Source: Rhodocollybia butyracea (taxonomy: Eukaryota > Basidiomycota > Agaricomycetes > Agaricales > Omphalotaceae). From it: a DNA stretch of 64,000 bases. Position 1 is the stretch's first letter. The number at the start of each line of letters is the position of its first letter. Positions 32,829 through 44,909 of this stretch are shown piece after piece. The DNA lies in the NCBI GenBank assembly GCA_015501585.1, contig JADNRY010000311.1, positions 1 to 64,000 on the forward strand, written 5' to 3'. The position numbers and the translations under genes were made by a program. The notes under the pieces were generated by a model. It saw only the letters and a list, made by a program, of their open reading frames with translations, did not search any database and was not told the DNA's origin.

Positions 32829-33184
32829 TCAATGATTGTTTTTTAGAGCTAACAAAGTAACAAAAATTGACACACAGGTACGAGGCAGCGGGAGATATCG
32901 ATGACACTGTAGAGCTGGTGTCTTTGCTCTCTTCAGTGCCAGATCTTGTAGAGTTGGTGTCTTGAACCTCTTCAGTGGAAACCACTGTATGGCCTGTTTG
33001 ATTTGCAGAATCTGAATGTTGCCTGGTTGAGGAAGAGGAACAACTGGGAACATCATGCCAGGAGTAGCATACAAGATTACTATTGCTGAAAAACAAAGCT
33101 TTACTTGTGGTTTTGTGACTGCCAAAGTAGAAACTTACAGTCACCAGGTTGAAGAATAATGTGCCTAACCTCAGTGAAGGGCAT
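32829..33184 (-). CDS. Hypothetical protein, two exons, about 100 aa
   Basis: The ATG at 33184 begins MPFTEVRHIILQPGD; the intron 33086-33138 (GTAAGT..TTTTCAG, 53 nt) joins it in phase to SIVILYATPGMMFPVVPLPQ, which ends at 32829. Total coding length is 303 bases. Residues about 55-80 contain an imperfect internal duplication (LKRFKTPTLQ / LKRAKTPALQ) caused by a 45-bp DNA repeat at 32910-32985. A second frame over the same exon is also open (Ser/Thr-rich), so the choice rests on the splice phase. Function unknown; expression data would decide. Confidence 0.4.
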
Positions 33185-33269
33185 GGTGGCGACAAAAGAA
33201 AAACAACCTGGCCAAAAGCGTGGGAGGTTTTGAGGTTTCTATATCGCTGGTCTGACAGAGACTTTAGCT

Positions 33270-33830
33270 TGAACAGTACTGGGAGTGCGCAATGTTGAAT
33301 TGCGAGATGGATAATAAGCCATTAGCCTTGGGGGTGAAGAATTGATATATCGGAGAGTGTTGATTGAAGGAAAATAAACCCAAGTCCTACTTATATGTGC
33401 TTGAACCATAATACCGACACCGTCAAAGGTTTTTGAACCGGAATGCAGGATTGCAACACGAAGAGTACACCAGTCACCTTGAGCTTGGAGATTTGACTAG
33501 AGAGTGTCATTCGAGTTGATATGAATGTAAAACCATAAACCTACTACTGGATTTTACCATCCGCCTGGACCACGATACCGAACATGCCTTATGTTTGAAC
33601 CAGAATGTTGAATTGCGGCAAAAAGAGTGCACTGTTCACCTCGAGAACGCAGATATGATACACTGTGAAGTGTCAATCCAAGGACTTACTATTGGTTTTG
33701 GCCATCCACTCGGACTACAATACTGACATCGCCACAGGTTTTTTCAACAAGATTGTTGAATTGCGGCACAAAGAGTGCGCTGTTCCCCTTCAGAATAGAG
33801 ATCTGACATACTGAGAACTGTCGTTCCATG
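33270..33830. repeat. Diverged tandem repeats, ~165-170 bp period
   Basis: Three to four units share AATGTTGAATTGCGG, AAGAGTGC(G/A)CTGTTC and a CATCCGC/CATCCACTCGGAC block at near-regular distance. No frame runs through them. They may be old LTR or satellite pieces. Confidence 0.65.
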
Positions 33831-34049
33831 GCAATGTGAGCTCCCTAGCAGTGTAGGTATGTTGCTTATCACGTTCAAACTCAAACAAAAATTTTACCTT
33901 ACATGATTCCACCACTCAGAGAGTACTCTTTTCTTGCGGGTAGAGTGGCACAAGTGAGGAAGCCTTACCGGTAGTGATTAAAAACTGGTAGCAAATAAAA
34001 ATACATGTCAGGCCCCCAAAGAAATCATATGTGGATGAAGATAGATAAT

Positions 34050-34840
34050 TATGGAGGTAATGGCCATCTATGAGAACTATGATAGCCTACCATGCTAGTC
34101 CATTCTGCCTTTTTGAGTACCATTGGATTTACAGATCTCTTGTCTCCTCACTCGGATGAAAATTATGCTGCAATTATTGCTAATTGGATGAGACTGCTTA
34201 CATTACCCATGAAATATCATGATCATATCATACATCTAGCAGAGAGCTAATGGGCACTTCCTGAGAACTGAGTTAGCCTACCATTCTGTTTCATGCCCTT
34301 TTGAATACCATCGGATTTACGGATCTCTTGTCTCCTCCCTCACACTCGATCCTCTATGTCTTGTGAATTACTCATGGATACCATCTCTGAGAACTACGGT
34401 AGCCTACCATGCTATTTCATTCTGCCTTTTCAAATACCATCGGATTGACAGATCTCTTGTCTCCTCACTCAGTCCCCCGGTCCTTCCCGTTGCGCTCCTC
34501 ATGCTCGATCATGGATTGCTTGCAAATAGTTTAATTAGTATGATCATACATCTAGCAAAGAGCTGATGGCCATTTCTGAATCCTATGGTGGCCTACTATG
34601 TCCTACAGTAGCCTACCATGCTAGTCTATTATGCCCTTTTGAATACCGTTGGATTTACGGAACTCGTCTCCTCAATCCCAATCTCTGCCCTCCTGGTCCT
34701 CTATGTCTCGTGGCTAGTTTACTTAGTGTTGTTCCAATCCAGCACGGTCCTCTGAGTCCTAGTCCATCACCGGGTATCCTCGCTCCCAATCCTCTATGTC
34801 TCGTCGCTAGTTTGCTTAGTGTTTTTCCATATCATTGAGT
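34050..34840 (+). repeat. Four imperfect repeats of a ~130-150-bp unit
   Basis: The unit contains TAGCCTACCATGCTAGTCCA, CTTTTGAATACCATTGGATT and GATCTCTTGTCTCCTC; copies are near 34080, 34270, 34385 and 34600. CATACATCTAGCA(G/A)AGAG also recurs. Frames at 34363-34566 and 34566-34838 arise from the repeats. Confidence 0.75.
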
Positions 34841-35029
34841 GGACTCTGTGTGAATTAAAAACCGGATTTAGGCGCCCATTGTCAGATGCTTAACTTGAAG
34901 ATCCAGCTTTTGCTTGACAATTAAATTGCTATGTAGTTGTCGCATTAATCTGGTGCAGCATTCCTATGTAAACGAATCGAAACAAAGCCAAATTTAAACC
35001 TTGTATACAAAATACAGGAGACCAAATTA

Positions 35030-35529
35030 TTAAGAACGAGCATGGACCAATGCAATCAGGTATAGTTTATCAAGCTGTTGCTGAGTGCGTTTCACAGCTA
35101 ACAAACTATCCCTTGTCTGCTGCTTCTTGCGCTCGACAGCTTGAAGCTTTTGCTGCAGTAGGAAAGCCTCGGATTCACATCCCTCTAGCACTTCGTTGAG
35201 CTGCAGCTCCTCTTCCATGGCAACAGACTGGTGATGCATGATGGAATTGGCAGAGAATTGAGGAAGGCGAGCCCCAACTTCTTTCGCGTTTGCAGAACAT
35301 AGGTACACTATGCAACATCGGTGTTAGGTCTGTCTTTTGTATAAATAACAAGAATAAACTGACGCTGCAAATGACTCCACGCCTGTAGAGATAACCCATC
35401 TAACTTTGCACCAGACTGGGACACACAAGCAACCTCACTGAGCTGAAAATCAGTGGTGTTGATATCAGTCCTGACGCCATTCAGAACGCTTTTAATAAGG
35501 CCCTCGCTTGGGGCCGGGCCTCTGAGCAT
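35030..35529 (-). CDS. Hypothetical protein with C-terminal coiled coil, two exons
   Basis: An ATG at 35529 opens MLRGPAPSEGLIKSVLNGVR; a 56-nt intron (35308-35363, GTCAGT..GCATAG) joins it in phase to LYLCSANAKEVGARLPQFS, and the product ends at 35030 (TAA), about 147 residues. Residues about 85-140 (EEELQLNEVLEGCESEAFLL, then KLQAVERKKQQTRDSLLAVK) form a clear heptad-rich coiled coil. No domain beyond that is seen. The gene ends only about 190 bp from the LTR at 35720, so its promoter region is disturbed by that insertion. It could be a host gene or part of a transposon; I do not recognise it. Confidence 0.5.
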
Positions 35530-35719
35530 ATTTTGGGCTCCCAGCCTCCCAAGCCAGATGTAATATTATCGTCGGACATTGCGGAATGATGAGACTGTGT
35601 ATCCTACTGTCGGGAAAAACACTCTCATGGCAATAAAGAGGTGGTATGGATAGATAGCAATACGGATTCTGACAATGGTGTATGTCCGGAATCTGCTCCA
35701 GAGTCTTTGGCTAGCGCGG

Positions 35720-38184
35720 TGATACGCCCCGAGACTTTTTGAGTCTAAAACTAGACTTGAAGCCCACTACTAGACAGTCTTTGCATGATACGTAGTGTTC
35801 ACAACACTTGGAGACCTTCTCCCAGTGCTGTGTTCACTGAAACCCAAATCGGACACGCTCGTACACTGCCTGTATTGCCACCGCTTCACGCGCACGACGG
35901 CCTAACATTGATCTCAAACCATCGGCCATTTCGGCCCATACTCTGAATTTGATATAACTGATTTACTTGAAACTACCTCACCAGGAGGCCGTTTTCTATG
36001 AAACCTTCGATGTTGCGGACCGTTTGGACGATTCTTACATCGTTCCACTAGTTAGCACTCGATTACAAGCTTTCCCTTCCATAGGAAATGCTTACTCAGA
36101 ATGATAAGGGTATAAAACTTAGAACATGCAAAAGGGCAATCTGGGGCAAGAAATAAAATGTACCAGAGACCCTGAAGCACTAGAACGAACGAAAGCAGTG
36201 CATAGGCATCCGACGGCATCGAAATACCGGTATCCAGGGTACTTCTCCAGTCCCAGAACATGGTTACATCAGTTGTTGGGATAAATGCCTCATTTTCAAA
36301 TAATTGCATAGCATGATGATACAGGACAAGAGTGGGGTCAAACCGAGCCCGAACAGGTCCCGTCGACGTCCCCTGCCCTCCCGCATTATACTCCATGAGT
36401 CCCCCGACCATAGAGACGAGATTTGAGTAGGTACTAGGAGGAGACATACCTATATTTCTATAGATATGCTCATACTTCAATGCCCATCAATCAGAGACCT
36501 TAGAAAATTTATGAACCCTTGAAACGAGTTTATACAAGTTGGAAATACGGTACAACGTCCCGATACCGGGTGGTTTTCCAATGCTCCAGCATAGAACTGA
36601 GATCTGTCCCCTTGGAGCAGTATTTCAAAGATTAGAATGAAACTTGATGTTGCAGGGCTTAGATGACAATTATCGAAGCGAGAATAGCTGAGATACATCG
36701 TTCTTCAAGTCCTCCCTCACTTATAGAACCTGTGAACTACTGGTTCACACTTACTTACAGTCATAAGTCACTGTAAGTACTGACAATCAAGAATGAATGA
36801 AAAAGAACATACCAAGAACTCGAGATTGAACATCTATGATCCGAAATGGAACTGAATAGAGTGAAACGACCTCATGGGGCGGTCTCTGTTCACCGTTTCC
36901 GGGTCTGATGTAAAATTTCACAATAGAATTGACCATATGATGCCATACAGCCTCGTATGCAGAGCACATGCTCCCCTTACCAATACTCTTGGCTTCCTTG
37001 GGTATATAATCAAGGGGAGACCTCCAGAAAGAGCAGGCATCCCTCCCCCCCCAGGTTAACTGGCTTGCTGTCAAGCTTGTAGTAATAGGGTGCTTCTGGC
37101 AGAAGAAAGAACAGAATTATTCAGAGTGCTTTTGCTTCTGACAGAACTTGAATGAACTTGGATTGCATTTGAACAGACAAAGAAAGAGACCTTGCACTTG
37201 TTGTTGTTGTTGTTGATTGATTGAAAGTTAAAGTCCCAGTCTTGTCTTGTTTGAAAGTTTTGAAGTCCAGAGTCTTGTTTTGAAAGGAATAGTTAAAGTA
37301 CAAAGAGAACCCCAGAGACTATAGAGCATTTTGTGCAATAGAGTCCATTGATCAATCTTGAATTACCCCCAGAACTCAAAAGTCTGATTGTGTGTTTGTG
37401 TTGGTGTTGTTTTGCCTTCTGCCCACCTACCCATAGTTAGCCCTATCACCGATCTTGTAAAGCGGCCTACACGGCGGAGGCTTGAGCACAGTAACTAAGT
37501 TTTAACTATACAAAATAAACACCCTATGCTCTACCATCCCGCCGCCCTATATACTATATGCCTGACTGCGAGACAAATAACGGACTGCCCAGCCGCCTAT
37601 AATATGTTAGACAACCAAGCAGCATGAGAGAACATGCTGTAATGTGCTTGCGATAGCAGCTAGGTTGCTACGCTACTGCCAAAATGACGCATGCGTACCA
37701 ACTAAAGCCAAAAGGTTTGACCAAGTTGGTACAAGCGTTAGCCGAGCAACATCTTGCTGTGCGGGCCTTTGAACCGACGGGCCACATCACCGGCACATAT
37801 AATAACAATTGAAAATTTCAAAGCCCTAACTCAAGCGCCTGCTTTGCGGTGATCTGGGGCCTCCCCCGAGATCACCGACTCATCACACGTAAGGGGCAGA
37901 CCCTTCCGGCTTTCCGTAATTTCCCAGTCACTACGGGAAGTAAAGACAATTAATTTGATTGTCTGAGACAATCATTTAGATGTTTTTTTTGCCAAACACT
38001 CATTTTGATTGTCTTGAGCAAGCAATCATTTAGAGTGCTCAAAATTAAGACAATCATTTAGATTGCCTACTATTTGGGGACAATCATTTGGATTGCCTTG
38101 AGAGAACCATCATTTTGAGTACCCAATTAAGACAATCATTTAGGACAATCATTTGGATTGCCTTACCCATAGTTAGCCCTATCA
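35720..38184 (+). mobile_element. Composite LTR insertion (LTR + captured flank + LTR tail) with 4-bp TSD
   Basis: 35720-37448 is a full LTR (TGATACGCCCC..CCCTATCA) nearly identical to the solo LTR at 55378-57117. It is followed by 715 bp (37449-38163) that match the sequence to the right of that solo LTR, including its CCGA target copy, and then by a 21-bp repeat of the LTR's own 3' end (38164-38184). GCGG flanks the whole unit (35716-35719 and 38185-38188). The simplest reading is one integration event of a chimeric copy. A TATA box, TATATAAT, is at 37003-37010. No primer site or retroelement protein is present. Confidence 0.7.
37449..38163 (+). repeat. Captured flank inside the composite insertion, with a CACTA-like end
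   Basis: This matches 57118-57832 closely. Within it, CACTACGGGAAG at 37929-37940 begins a CACTA-like terminus followed by subterminal GACAATCATTTAGATTGCC words to the junction at 38163. The junction shares TTGCCTT with the LTR just before its last 30 bases. Confidence 0.75.
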
Positions 38185-38308
38185 GCGGATGAAGACAAGC
38201 CCATCGCTACTCTCAATACCACGGCCTCCATATTTAGTTGTATTGACAACAGCACCAGAGATACCTCTGCACCTGATGCAGCTGTACTATTTAAATACCC
38301 CCAGTAGT

Positions 38309-39136
38309 TAGGGTTTGAAGGTCCAATTCAATGAACTGCATAAAACCAATGAATTGCACTGAACTGAACCGCAAAATGAACTGATGATAGATGGACCGGT
38401 CCATGATTTAAACCTGGTCCAATTCATGGTTCATCAAAATCTCAGAAAAAAAGTGAACCGCAGAGAATCAGTTTAAAACCGGTCTAAACCAGCACAGCCA
38501 CATAGCAAATATAATTTAGATAAATGAGTATATTTTCTCCAACTTTTATCCATAAAATTTATATTTTTTAATGGTCTCAAACAATAAGACCTAATACAAG
38601 GCTGGGCCTGGAAAGACTACTCATAACCTATTGAACAGTGCCATGCAACAAATCCAAGAGCCAGTCCTGATACAATGCACTACCCATGGTCTGTTTTAAC
38701 AGGCAACCGATGACTTCCAAACCTGGAAAGCATTTCTGAATGGTAACAGAGCAGTGTAAGGCAGCCTGTAGCATATATACTTGAATGTTTTATAGTAGTT
38801 TCTTATGTTGTTTCACTCATTACATATCATGCATGTACAGTTTAAATCAGTTTAAACCAGTCTGCACCAGTTTGAATTTGCACTGATTTAAACTGCATGA
38901 ACCATGATGAATTGGACCAGTGGACCAGTGGAATCAGTGCAGGTCCATGATTCATACAGATTTAGGTATTTTATGGACTGGTCGATGACCTTGTCGAGTA
39001 TATACTCGACTGTTGCTCTCCCGAAGTATATGAAGACATATGAGAAGACCCGGCCTTCAATCCGGATTAAAGATGTCCACGTGATTCATTGAATTTTTGG
39101 TAAATAAACTGAATTGGATTGGACCTTCAAACCCTA
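38309..39136 (+). mobile_element. hAT MITE (828 bp) with perfect 8-bp TSD
   Basis: Ends are TAGGGTTTGAAGGTCCAATT and the inverse ending TTGGACCTTCAAACCCTA. CCAGTAGT is duplicated at 38301-38308 and 39137-39144. Inner GGACCGGTCC and AGTTTAAAC blocks form further inverted pairs. There is no coding region. It is related, in inverse orientation, to 27572-28207. Confidence 0.9.
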
Positions 39137-39771
39137 CCAGTAGTTACTGTGGGGATTATTTAAATAAACCCAGTAAGCTACAGTCCCCCAAATGTTACAG
39201 GGGGATATTAAATATGCTCCCTGGTTCACTGGTTCGCATTTGATGGGGTCATGTGACCAGTTTTTGCAGAATTAGGCAGCTGCATGAAAATGGGTGGTTT
39301 ATGGGCCCATTATGGATATTTATGGGGTGGTAGCTAGCCCAAAAAAGGCAATAGGTAATGTATTAATATTTGAGCACTGTGTTAAACTTTACAACCCCAG
39401 ACGGTTCCACAAAAGAACAAGAGCAAGCAACAACAATGTGGCAAGAGACAAAACAACAATTAATCAAGCACCCACCAAGATACATGTGATCTGATGTAAC
39501 TATCTAATCAATACAGTGAGACTCATACCAACACACCCCCTGAGGCTCACCTCTGAAAATGACAAAAACATAACAGATAGATGAAGATAAATAAAAGCCG
39601 ACAAGGACAACACAATGTTCATGATCCCCTGTCATGAAAAAGGCAGTAGCAGTTCCAAGATGTGAAGTGTTGGTTGTGCAAAATGGGTCCTCGAACCTCA
39701 AATACAGCCCATCCACAATAGACAACTGAATTGGAGTCACAAATGAGAATCAGTTCCCCCTTGACTCCAAT

Positions 39772-40447
39772 TAGGGATCCACACCGTAACCGTATAATAC
39801 GGTTTATGGTTACGGTTTTACGGGTACCCATAACCGTACCGTATAAGGCTTGCAAAGCTATTTGACGGTTACGGTTACGGTACTGCCGTATACCATATAC
39901 TGACCGTATATGTACGGCCGTATACCATATACTGACCGTATATGTACGGCTGTATACGGGTACCATATGGTCCGTAAAAATACTCCGAAGCCAAGGATGG
40001 CAAGGAGGTTGTCTGACTGCTTTTTTGCTCATGTGGATACCCCAAATGGTATTTCAGTTGGAAAGAATTGTCTGCTTTTCAAGATTGAGCCCTCAGTGTC
40101 AGAAAAACTGGCATAAGCTTCAGCCATCAGATCAGATCACTGTGGGAATTATATGCTTATTGTTGAGGTGGTCCTCTGTCGGAAGGCAGAGACCATTTGT
40201 GTGCTGATACTATACAAGAATCAACATAAGATCCTTGAGCATGTGTTCAAAGTGAATGTAGATGTGAGAAATTCAAGTTTTAGGTCTTACAAATTTTTAT
40301 ATGGCCGTATACCGTAAAATACCCGTAACTGTAACCATAAGAGGCTTTTTGGATCTCTTTATGGTAACGGTTACGGTCCTACCGTATACCGTAAGTCACC
40401 GTAAATTATATGGCCGTAACCGTATATGGTTACGGTGCGGATCCCTA
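39772..40447 (+). mobile_element. hAT-type foldback MITE (676 bp) with perfect 8-bp TSD
   Basis: The element runs from TAGGGATCCACACCGTAACC to GGTTACGGTGCGGATCCCTA. ACTCCAAT is present at 39764-39771 and 40448-40455. The arms consist of CCGTA(T)ACC/GGTTACGG words. It is the uninterrupted relative of 18326-20843. Confidence 0.92.
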
Positions 40448-40575
40448 ACTCCAATACCCAAAGGAAGAGATACAATCAAGAAACATGACAGCTCAGCAGT
40501 GAGCACATCAATTTGAGTGAGTCGAGATTAAGGAAAAAGGATTCATGGAAGAAGTCGGTTTGTGGTGGTACAAGT

Positions 40576-40948
40576 CATCAGGAAAAGCCGTTTTTGCCTA
40601 GGTGACCCCAGAGTGGCCTAAAACAAACTAGGTGACCTATGAATCCTATGGCATCCTAGGAATTTGTGCTTGTCCCTTGCTAGTCAAGGCTCTTGAGGAT
40701 TCCCTAGGGTATCCTAGGCAAAACCAGGGCAAGCCTAGGTTTGCCCAGGTTTGCCCAGGTGTTCCCCAGGTGTTCCCCAGGAGCACCTGGGCAAACCTGG
40801 GCAAACCTAGGCTTGCCTAGGGAATCCTCAAGAGCCTTGACTGGCAAGGGACGAGCGCAAGCTCCTAGGATGCCCTAGGACTCATAGGTCACCTAGTTTG
40901 CTTTAGGCCACTCTGGGGTCACCTAGGCAAAAACGGCTTTTCCTGATG
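40576..40948. mobile_element. CATCAGG foldback element, copy A (373 bp hairpin)
   Basis: Almost the entire element is one inverted repeat, from CATCAGGAAAAGCCGTTTTT to its inverse, with CCTAGG, GCCCAGGT and CTCAAGAGCCTTGA words. Length equals copy B at 53501-53873 exactly. The flanking dinucleotides (GT, AA) do not match. The frame 40632-40820 is a by-product of the palindrome. Confidence 0.85.
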
Positions 40949-41337
40949 AAGCCAGATTGCATGATTCATCAACACAAGCGGAAAGTTTCCTGCCAACAAC
41001 GTCACAACGTAGTACGCCTGAATGCAAGTTCCACATTCAACAACTCAAAAGATCCCCCACAAACTGAGTTGGAAGTGATGAAAGGATTGGATGGAAGGTC
41101 CTGGGAGGGTTGGCACAAAGCTGCTAGGTGAGACAGTCTGAACAAACTGGAATGCTGCAAGCAATGCAAGAAAATGGTATCAATAACAGATGGTCCAGAA
41201 CAAGTAGTAGATCCACAAATGCTGAAAGAGCTGATAGGGCACCAATGAACAGAAGAGACAGTGGATGGTGATGGGAGGAAGGGTTTAGGTGGCTGATCGT
41301 GACAGCAGACAATAGGAATAGACCTAGGTGGTGGCAG

Positions 41338-42775
41338 TTAAGCAGCAAGGCAGTGGCTAACACTTGCCCATAACCTGTTAAACTTTAGGTGAATGATGGG
41401 GGTGGAAGTGGAAGAGTCAGGCTGTCCGGTGGATGCTAATCCATTTTGATTTGCTTGAGGGTCGTCTAGATAGATATCAAGCAGAATATGAGACCGGGAC
41501 GTAATTGGATAGGAAGTCTCAGTCACCTCGGCCCGCATCAACAAATAGCAGAAAATTGTTGACAATGTCTTTGACGAATGATGTTTCATTCCAATTTTCA
41601 AACTTTTTTCCGTCAACGGTGCCAGAGCTAACACTACGAGGGAATGAGCATAGGATTTTAAAGTTGAGAGCAGATATACTAACATCATTAAATCAAAATC
41701 TCCCGCTTCAGCTGGAGCACCAGCTAACAGTGGAACAGAAAGTCCGGTGTGTGCACGGATTGCATCCAGCATAGGCTGCAGAAACACAACTAAGTGTTCC
41801 TGACATCTGAAGGAGAATTGAGTGTTGGGAAGAGGGGTTCAATGAGAGCACATATGCCTTCTTAGTTAATGCATTAAGCTGTCCTATGGATTTGAGAGAA
41901 AATCCCCGTTGTGATATGAGCTTATTGAAAGAATTGTGTTGCATAGTAAAATCTTCGGAATTCTGGAGGGCAATGGCAGCTTTAACCTCGTTGTCTTTGG
42001 CATTGAAGAGATTTTTTTGCAATTGCACACATGAGCTTCATTCGTTCCTTGGAGTCGGGTTTGTTGTGCTTGGTTAGGTCACTGAAGACATCCTGGAACC
42101 TCTCTTTGTGATCTTGATGAGACATCCAATACTTGTAGTCAGGCATCAATCTCGGAACAGTCTTAGGACCAGTATATGCAAGTTGGGTACTAATGGCTGA
42201 AAAGACACCATCCTTCCGCATTTTCTTCTGTGTCTCGTGGTAGACCCAGTTCTTGAGTTGCTGGAAAATGATAAGTATTAAATGATGAGAGTAATTAACA
42301 TACGTACGCCATTGGCACTGACAAAAATCTCATTCTGGTGTGCATTCCTTCGAGAAATAATTCGTTCAGGCTCTGTTGGCAGCCCGTATCCTGGGTCATC
42401 CTCAACAGATTCATCAGTGGGTGTGGATGCTGGGTCCATATAGTTCACATCAGGAGGTCTAGATCCCGTATGCCAAGGGAATTCCTCAAAGTAGGCTTGC
42501 AAAAAAGCCGCCTTGGCAGCTTTACGCACCTTGGGCTCCTTCTCAATAAGATAAGGCTGAATTTTTGGGAGCATGAAGGCAAAATGGCCCTTGGGAAAGC
42601 CTCCTTTGTTACCAGGTTTTTTTTTGGGTGTGCCTGGTAGTTGTTTCAATCTTTTACCCTTCTTTACAGTTGTGGAAGAAATAGCTCCACTAACCGGTTC
42701 TGAGGATGCAGCTGGGATATCGGAAGGAGTGGAATGAGCTCCGGGTAGAGGAGCCACTTCGGGGGCATAGAACAT
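41338..42775 (-). pseudogene. Agaricomycete transposon-accessory protein, decayed
   Basis: Exon 1 (42775-42308) has a Lys/Pro-rich linker (KKKPGNKGGFPKGHFAFML), then FEEFPWHTG and DPGYGLPTEPERI; a 47-nt intron (42261-42307, GTACGT..TTCCAG) joins it in phase to QLKNWVYHETQKKMRKDG and MPDYKYWMSHQDHKERFQDV. An A7 run near 42005-42012 then shifts the frame; the next frame continues NAKDNEVKAAIALQNSE. A further shift near 41780 leads to FLQPMLDAIRAHTGLSVPLL and an end at 41338. This order (basic linker, F-PW, K-W, YW, LTG..SVLLGG) is that of long uncharacterised proteins repeated in many Agaricomycete genomes, usually with transposons. Function is unknown. The two shifts mark it as dead. Confidence 0.55.
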
Positions 42776-43546
42776 TTAGCGTGACCCCTCAGGCGGCAGC
42801 CCTGGCATAGACCTGGTATCAGCACCGGAACCCATGCCAGCAAAGTCTGGCAAAACACTGAAATAACAAGCAGAAGAGAGTTCCGTACCCTCCACCACCC
42901 ATGTGCAGCATCAGAGACAATCCCATTGAATGGACCATCTATCTTCAGGGCTTCATCATGTAGCTGTGATGCCATAAAAGATGTTTGGGCAGAAACAACA
43001 GAGACACTACCAAGCATAGTCTCTGCAATAAGCCAATTTGGATTGTCCTTCTGATACTGCATGAATGTAGCAATAAAATCATCTCCAGACTTTAATTCAG
43101 CTTTTCCAAGCACTGCTGAGCGATAGCGTCCCACGCGTCCTCCATGAATAAAAGCATCAGAGATATTGGACCCAAAAGCCCATCCACAGTGTTTCCAGAG
43201 ATCAGAGCTGCTGCAGCTGCCTTGGGATTTGTAGAAACAAGATCTTTAAACTTCCTTTTCTCTAAGGGCGTTAAATGAAGTACAGGGGGCATCCAATGAT
43301 TGTGGTTGTGAACACCATTCATATACCACACTCCACCAGACCACTGAATAATCTGAGATTGATTATCGCAAGGTATGTGCTGCAATTTCCCACCACACTT
43401 GCATTGGGACTCAAGTTGGTTGGAGGTGAGTTTTTTTGTTTAGACACCATGGATATTATTACGCTGACTACCTTTCTCGGAACGTCACCGTCACTTCTGC
43501 TCAAGCTTCTATGCGATAACCGAACAGAGGGAATATTTGTATTCAT
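42646..43546 (-). pseudogene. GCM/WRKY-type zinc-finger transposase, N-terminal part
   Basis: The minus strand codes a zinc finger, CKCGG...HIPCDN...HNHNHW, of the GCM/WRKY class (43415-43270), followed by MPPVLHLTPLEKRKFKDLV, then in another frame (from 43134) SGDDFIATFMQYQKDNPNWL and GIVSDAAHGWWRVRNSLLLV, the first part of a DDE-like fold with a candidate catalytic Asp, ending WVPVL. The frame breaks at about 43100, and near the start one A is missing in an A-run (43430-43438), shifting MVSKQK out of phase. Family knowledge: such proteins are Mutator-like transposases. The protein then runs into the accessory gene, so the rest of the catalytic domain is missing. The start lies 1.36 kb from the CACTA-like terminus at 44909. 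Confidence 0.6.
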
Positions 43547-44909
43547 ATAAAGTGTTGACGGTACAGGACCGCAGCCCTCAAACGCAGCTTGGTGTCATCC
43601 CCTCGATCCATGGCATAAGTACCTAGGCCAGCGTAATTGTTCCTTTTAATACCGAGCCACCATAGTGTGATGCATCAACCAGATTTTTGAGTAAGTTCCC
43701 CATATCTCTCTTTTCCATTGCAGCTTTAACTAACCGCAATGTCTGTTCGGCAACGGACCCACCGTTGACATCAGCTGCGTGGTCGGAACATTGCTCGCCC
43801 TCAAACCCCGCAGTTGTGCACGCCCGCCCGCTTCAGATCCTCTTCCTCTCCCTTCTCTTGCTCCCCCGTCTCTTTTGTTCCTCTGGCAAACTTGCTCGCA
43901 GTTGGATTGTCTTGACATAGTGCCAGCCGCTCAAGTCCCAACAGTCGCCCCTGGTCCCCCAGCTCAACATCCAGCCTCTATGCGTGACAGGCAGGGAAAT
44001 GCCACGGCAAGTAATGTCCGGTGAGCCCAGGTGTAAGTTGCGCTTCTCACGCATTTGTTGCCAATGATTTACCCCTTTGAGGTCTGACCGACAATCATTG
44101 TTCCGCAAGTGCTCATTCAGCAGTAAGTACTTCACACTTCTCATCCACGGTTCTTCTATACTGATTTAGTGGTCTGAGGTCTGACCACTGACAACGTCAC
44201 TGTTTCTACCTGTAGTACGTAGAATAACGTAAACTTTTTTCACTACCTACAGGGAACCAAAACATCGAGTAAGTCGTTTTATATCCCATTTTTCTTTGAC
44301 CGATTGTTACTTGATTGAGGACAAACATTCGCTGCGCTGGTAAGTATTTTGGCATAACACCAAAGAAACTTTGCTTAGAGGGAATTGGGGATACTTAGTA
44401 GTGGTTGACATGTAGTAATTTGTAAATATCCCTTTATTACTTTGCAAGACCCTTCAGAAGCAGTTGAAAACCATTGTGTAAGACACTCCAAGTGATTGTT
44501 GTATACAGTCAAGATGATTGCCCAAGGCAGTTCAAATGATTGTTTCAAACACTCACTGTGATTGCTGAACAATCCAAATGATTGTCACAAGACACTGTGA
44601 CCCATTTCCAAAAACAATCATTTTGAGTGTCCTAAACAGTCAATTTGAGTGTTTCATGCCATCATTTAGAGTGTTTTTTACAATCATTTAGATAGTGTAG
44701 AACTGTTATATAGAGTGCTTCAGAATATCATGTTGAAAGGCTAGGACAATCATTGAAAGTAGTTCAGACAATCATTAAGATTGGTTCAAACAATCAATAT
44801 AAAGGTATAAGACAATCTCTTTGATTAAACTGGACAATCAGTAAGAATGGTTCAGACAATCAATATGAGTGCAAGACAATCAAATCAATTGTTTTTCCTT
44901 CCTGTAGTG
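43414..44909 (-). repeat. CACTA-like transposon head, copy 1
   Basis: Closely similar to 52991-54973 (minus the hairpin inserted there). It spans the first codons of the transposase, an untranslated leader with TGACCGACAATCATTGTTCC, a subterminal array (44445-44909) and the terminus CTTCCTGTAGTG. The frames 43687-43920 and 43779-44024 (Pro/Leu-rich) recur in the other copy but have no domain. Confidence 0.75.
44445..44909. repeat. Subterminal repeats of CACTA-like element, copy 1
   Basis: About 20 words of the type GACAATCATT(T/A)AGA(G/T)TG in mixed orientation, ending at CTTCCTGTAGTG (44898-44909). Short mixed-orientation words next to CACTA ends are the usual transposase-binding arrangement of that superfamily. 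Confidence 0.75.

Noticed and set aside
36787..37074. 95-codon frame taken as a gene
   Set aside because: It lies within an LTR copy, has no recognised domain and no complete gene model; kept only as a finding.
40632..40820. Frame MTYESYGILGI.. also found at 53557-53745 and 53629-53817
   Set aside because: It lies in the arms of the 373-bp hairpin and appears on both strands because of the palindrome.
37929..44909. A complete 7-kb CACTA-like transposon between these two ends
   Set aside because: The flanks (AGT and GCT) do not match, and the left end belongs to the captured flank of the composite LTR insertion.
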